This document shows positions 5,601 to 6,980 of a stretch of 6,980 nt of DNA, piece after piece. The translations under genes were made by a program, and so were the position numbers. The stretch's first letter is position 1, and every line of letters begins with the position of its first letter. Under the pieces are notes generated by a model. That model made no database searches and was not told where the DNA came from. It saw nothing but the letters and a program-made list of their open reading frames with translations. The DNA comes from an uncultured Lachnospiraceae bacterium (GTDB taxonomy: Bacteria > Bacillota_A > Clostridia > Lachnospirales > Lachnospiraceae), in NCBI GenBank assembly GCA_946410365.1, contig CAMKAA010000045.1, positions 1-6,980 of the forward strand, read 5' to 3'.

Positions 5601-6980
5601 GGTAAGCCTTGTATCCCTGAATACTAATGCGGTGTCATCAGGCGTTTCATTCACCTGGCGGAGCAGCACTTCAAGGATACTCTTTGTTCTGTCGAACGGC
5701 ACACTTGTATCGTTGAAATCCTGCAGCAGAAGAGTCCTTTCTTCATCGGGCACTATTTTGACAGATTCAAGAGAACGTTCCGGGCTGTCAACGATCTGCT
5801 CTAGCAGATAAATAACGCGCTTCAGCATGAGTTCGGCTTCCAGTCTGTCAGGGAATAATTCCGTCTGGTAGTCCAATGTGATCGTGGCAGTCTGTGCACC
5901 ATCCCTATTGTCGACATGGATCGTCAAAGGTACTTCGCTGTATCCGCTGAAGTACCACTTCGTGCGTGCGCAAGTCTTCGTGACGGCGTTCTGGTAACTG
6001 ATCATGACGTCGTAAAGGCCGCTCCCGGTTCCGCCGCGCTCCTTTATAGCTTTGGAGATGTCGGCATAGGCATATTTCTGATGCCGGAAGATTTTCTTGT
6101 GCGCCTCTGTGATCCGGCTCAGAAGCTCCTTCACAGATTCGGATCTGTGCATTTCCAGCGTCAGCGGCAAAGTAGAGACAAACATACCTTCCGTTTTCTT
6201 TTCCGTTACGCTGCTCCTGCCCAGGACCAGCATTCCGGTGGTCGCGGACGAATTTTCGCGGTCGACATTCATCAGATAGATATGGATGGCAGCTTCGAGA
6301 AGGACAGAATAGCTCAGCCCGTTCTCTTCACAGAATAATGTCAGTTTTCTGTGGAGCTCTTCCGGAATGCGGGAGGTGATCCTCCCGGCCTGCGGGTCCC
6401 TGCCTGACCGGCTGCGCTGTTTGATTAGGGACGGCTGAGGCGGCGCGGCGTATTTGTCTTCCCAAAACGCCTTGTCCTTGTGGAAACGGGCGGATGTTCT
6501 GTATTTTGCCTCGGACCGGATGAAATCCCTGTAGTCGTGGGTGGACATCGACGCGGGGGCTTCGGAATCTGCATTTGCGGCAGTTTCCATGTCCCTGTAG
6601 ATCCGGTCGATTTCTTTGACAAGAAGTGAGAAGGACCATGCGTCCGTAATGATATGGCTTAACAGCGCAAGGACACCTGTTCCCTGCCCGTCTATGTGGA
6701 AAATCGTGAACTTGTATAAAGGTGAATCGTAATCTGTAACCGGAGTGGCAGCAGCCTTCTGCGCGTACGCGTCCATGGCCTGCTCGTCAGGAAAACGCAC
6801 TGCGTCGATCACAGGTATGTCAGATTCTTCAATGTACTGCTGTGCGGGCTGAGTCCGCGCTATTCTGATGCGCAGCGCGCTGTTCTCCAGAACAACTGTC
6901 CTCAAGGCCTGGCGCAGCCGCTGCTCGTCCAAAAATCGATCAAAAAACACCGCTCCGCACTGGTTCGCGATAGCGGTATT
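2661..6980 (-). CDS. NRPS module C-A-T-R with terminal thioester reductase; 5' end outside the window
   Basis: Partial gene. The frame stays open to the right edge (at least 1439 codons); residues below count from the GTG at 6950, which is not a credible start because the preceding codons still read as condensation-domain sequence (NTAIANQCGAV). Condensation domain, to about 400: SHIITDAW (98-105, His99 the likely catalytic base) and GMFVSTLPL (255-263). Adenylation domain, about 423-920 (DNA about 5684-4191): LTYRDL, YTSGSTGKPKG (577-587), FDIFIMDLF (625-633), NDYGPAETT (719-727), YHTGDLAKW (809-817), Lys917 in TPSGKIDR. Thiolation domain, about 940-1010: FFEAGGDSLGA, phosphopantetheine Ser973. 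Reductase domain, about 1046-1429 (DNA about 3815-2664): GATGFLGA nucleotide-binding motif (1053-1060) and YVRSK with Tyr1224 and Lys1228 of the short-chain dehydrogenase type. It should attach one amino acid to an upstream acyl or peptidyl group and release the product reductively as aldehyde or alcohol. There is no epimerase or thioesterase. It is the first gene of the operon visible here; its stop overlaps the ligase start. The amino acid cannot be named from sequence alone. Confidence 0.95.
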   Translation of the reverse strand, partial: NTAIANQCGAVFFDRFLDEQRLRQALRTVVLENSALRIRIARTQPAQQYIEESDIPVIDAVRFPDEQAMDAYAQKAAATPVTDYDSPLYKFTIFHIDGQGTGVLALLSHIITDAWSFSLLVKEIDRIYRDMETAANADSEAPASMSTHDYRDFIRSEAKYRTSARFHKDKAFWEDKYAAPPQPSLIKQRSRSGRDPQAGRITSRIPEELHRKLTLFCEENGLSYSVLLEAAIHIYLMNVDRENSSATTGMLVLGRSSVTEKKTEGMFVSTLPLTLEMHRSESVKELLSRITEAHKKIFRHQKYAYADISKAIKERGGTGSGLYDVMISYQNAVTKTCARTKWYFSGYSEVPLTIHVDNRDGAQTATITLDYQTELFPDRLEAELMLKRVIYLLEQIVDSPERSLESVKIVPDEERTLLLQDFNDTSVPFDRTKSILEVLLRQVNETPDDTALVFRDTRLTYRDLNSLAATVASDLRQKGISRNNIVAIIAERDWRIIAAMLGILKAGGAFLYIDPSYPAERIDSILEDAQPRHIYTFGCNAESLAKYGQNMAQFEDLGSVFLSSVPDPDVKEPDCVSAGDDLCYMVYTSGSTGKPKGLGIYHRNVVNYCLRNKFNPISKEFRNEKKALSITNMVFDIFIMDLFVSLTSGMTIILADKEECTNPVLLTQLCRREKPDLLSTTPSRLKLLMDLGGKEQFVSALQTVILGGEPLLDHVVTQIREISKADIFNDYGPAETTVYSTIAKVESANDIHVGTPIANTQIYILDPKGELLPLGAAGELCIGGDGVGAGYLNLPRLTEQKFVDNPFYGLYEGHGAKMYHTGDLAKWRADGTLEHLGRIDTQVKIRGLRIELGEIESGMSEFPGVGISAAAAKKAPDGRQYLVGYYVSEEPVDEKELRRHLSRKLTQYMVPNFFVRLDRMPLTPSGKIDRKMLPDVKGAHLAEAEYVAPQTETEKKLCAIAAKILQVEKIGILDNFFEAGGDSLGAVAYAAHAHEQGIVFKLQDVFDYPSVRELAGHIENTAGRGKAPDKAQFTKYEALLRGNISGDAIEIHPRDLGNVFLTGATGFLGAHVLRSLLEKTGSKVYCLIRGESAEAAKDRLVKQLHWYFGGIYDSLIGGRIIPVCGDLESLGKMEILPEQGDVIYGLPSDVGTIIHTAATVKHYGPYDYFDKINVKGTANVIGYASRTGAKLIHISTISVSGNTFADAFDITDPDKEITFDETCLYAGQPLGNVYVRSKFEAERLVLDAVLEGKISAAIVRVGNLTNRTGDFRFQPNYETNSFLGRMKAILELGMFPDYLLPLYAEFSPVDLTAEGIVLIAQNAGKEQPVFHLYSNRPLYFDRMVQILRGMDIQIDTVDAEHFREALEKTMSDPDRNYIYERLQNDLSPEGRLLYDSGIHVKNDYTVRFLEKLGFAWIDAGEDYLPGYIGYFRESGYFKI

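Noticed and set aside
2661..6980. Possibility that the large gene is a lysine-pathway alpha-aminoadipate reductase
   Set aside because: Such enzymes share the A-T-R order, but this protein has a condensation domain in front, sits with a carrier protein and acyl ligase, and its pocket residues do not obviously suit aminoadipate; a secondary-metabolite NRPS fits better.

Overview
The window looks like part of a small nonribosomal peptide biosynthetic cluster from a Firmicute, most likely a gut or rumen Clostridia (Lachnospiraceae or Ruminococcaceae type). This is inferred from the strong AGGAGG ribosome binding site, the tightly packed operon and the style of the NRPS motifs (for example DAWS in the condensation motif and NDYGPAETT in the adenylation domain). 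There is no species-level marker.

Layout from left to right: (1) 32-664, plus strand, an unrecognised acidic protein of about 210 residues. (2) 665-757, a short AT-rich gap between convergent genes that holds a perfect 15-bp inverted repeat, probably a shared terminator. (3) 758-985, minus strand, a stand-alone acyl carrier protein. (4) 991-2664, minus strand, an AMP-forming acyl ligase. (5) 2661-6980, minus strand, an NRPS module with the order condensation, adenylation, thiolation, thioester reductase; its 5' end lies beyond the right edge. Genes 5, 4 and 3 are transcribed in that order. The NRPS and ligase overlap by an ATGA junction, and the ligase and carrier protein are 5 nt apart, so they form one transcription unit whose promoter is outside the window.

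The three genes read as a complete lipo-initiated assembly line. The ligase activates a carboxylic acid (probably a fatty acid) and can load it onto the phosphopantetheine arm of the carrier protein. The NRPS condensation domain joins that acyl group to an amino acid selected by the adenylation domain. The terminal reductase then releases the product with NAD(P)H as an N-acyl amino aldehyde or alcohol. Reductase-ending NRPS clusters of this general sort are known from gut Clostridia, where peptide aldehydes (protease inhibitors) and pyrazinones have been reported. The ligase + carrier + single C-A-T-R module arrangement and a specificity code I do not recognise make this one worth following up. 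If more modules lie to the right, the product would be longer. No phosphopantetheinyl transferase, MbtH-like protein, transporter, RNA gene, CRISPR array or mobile element is visible.
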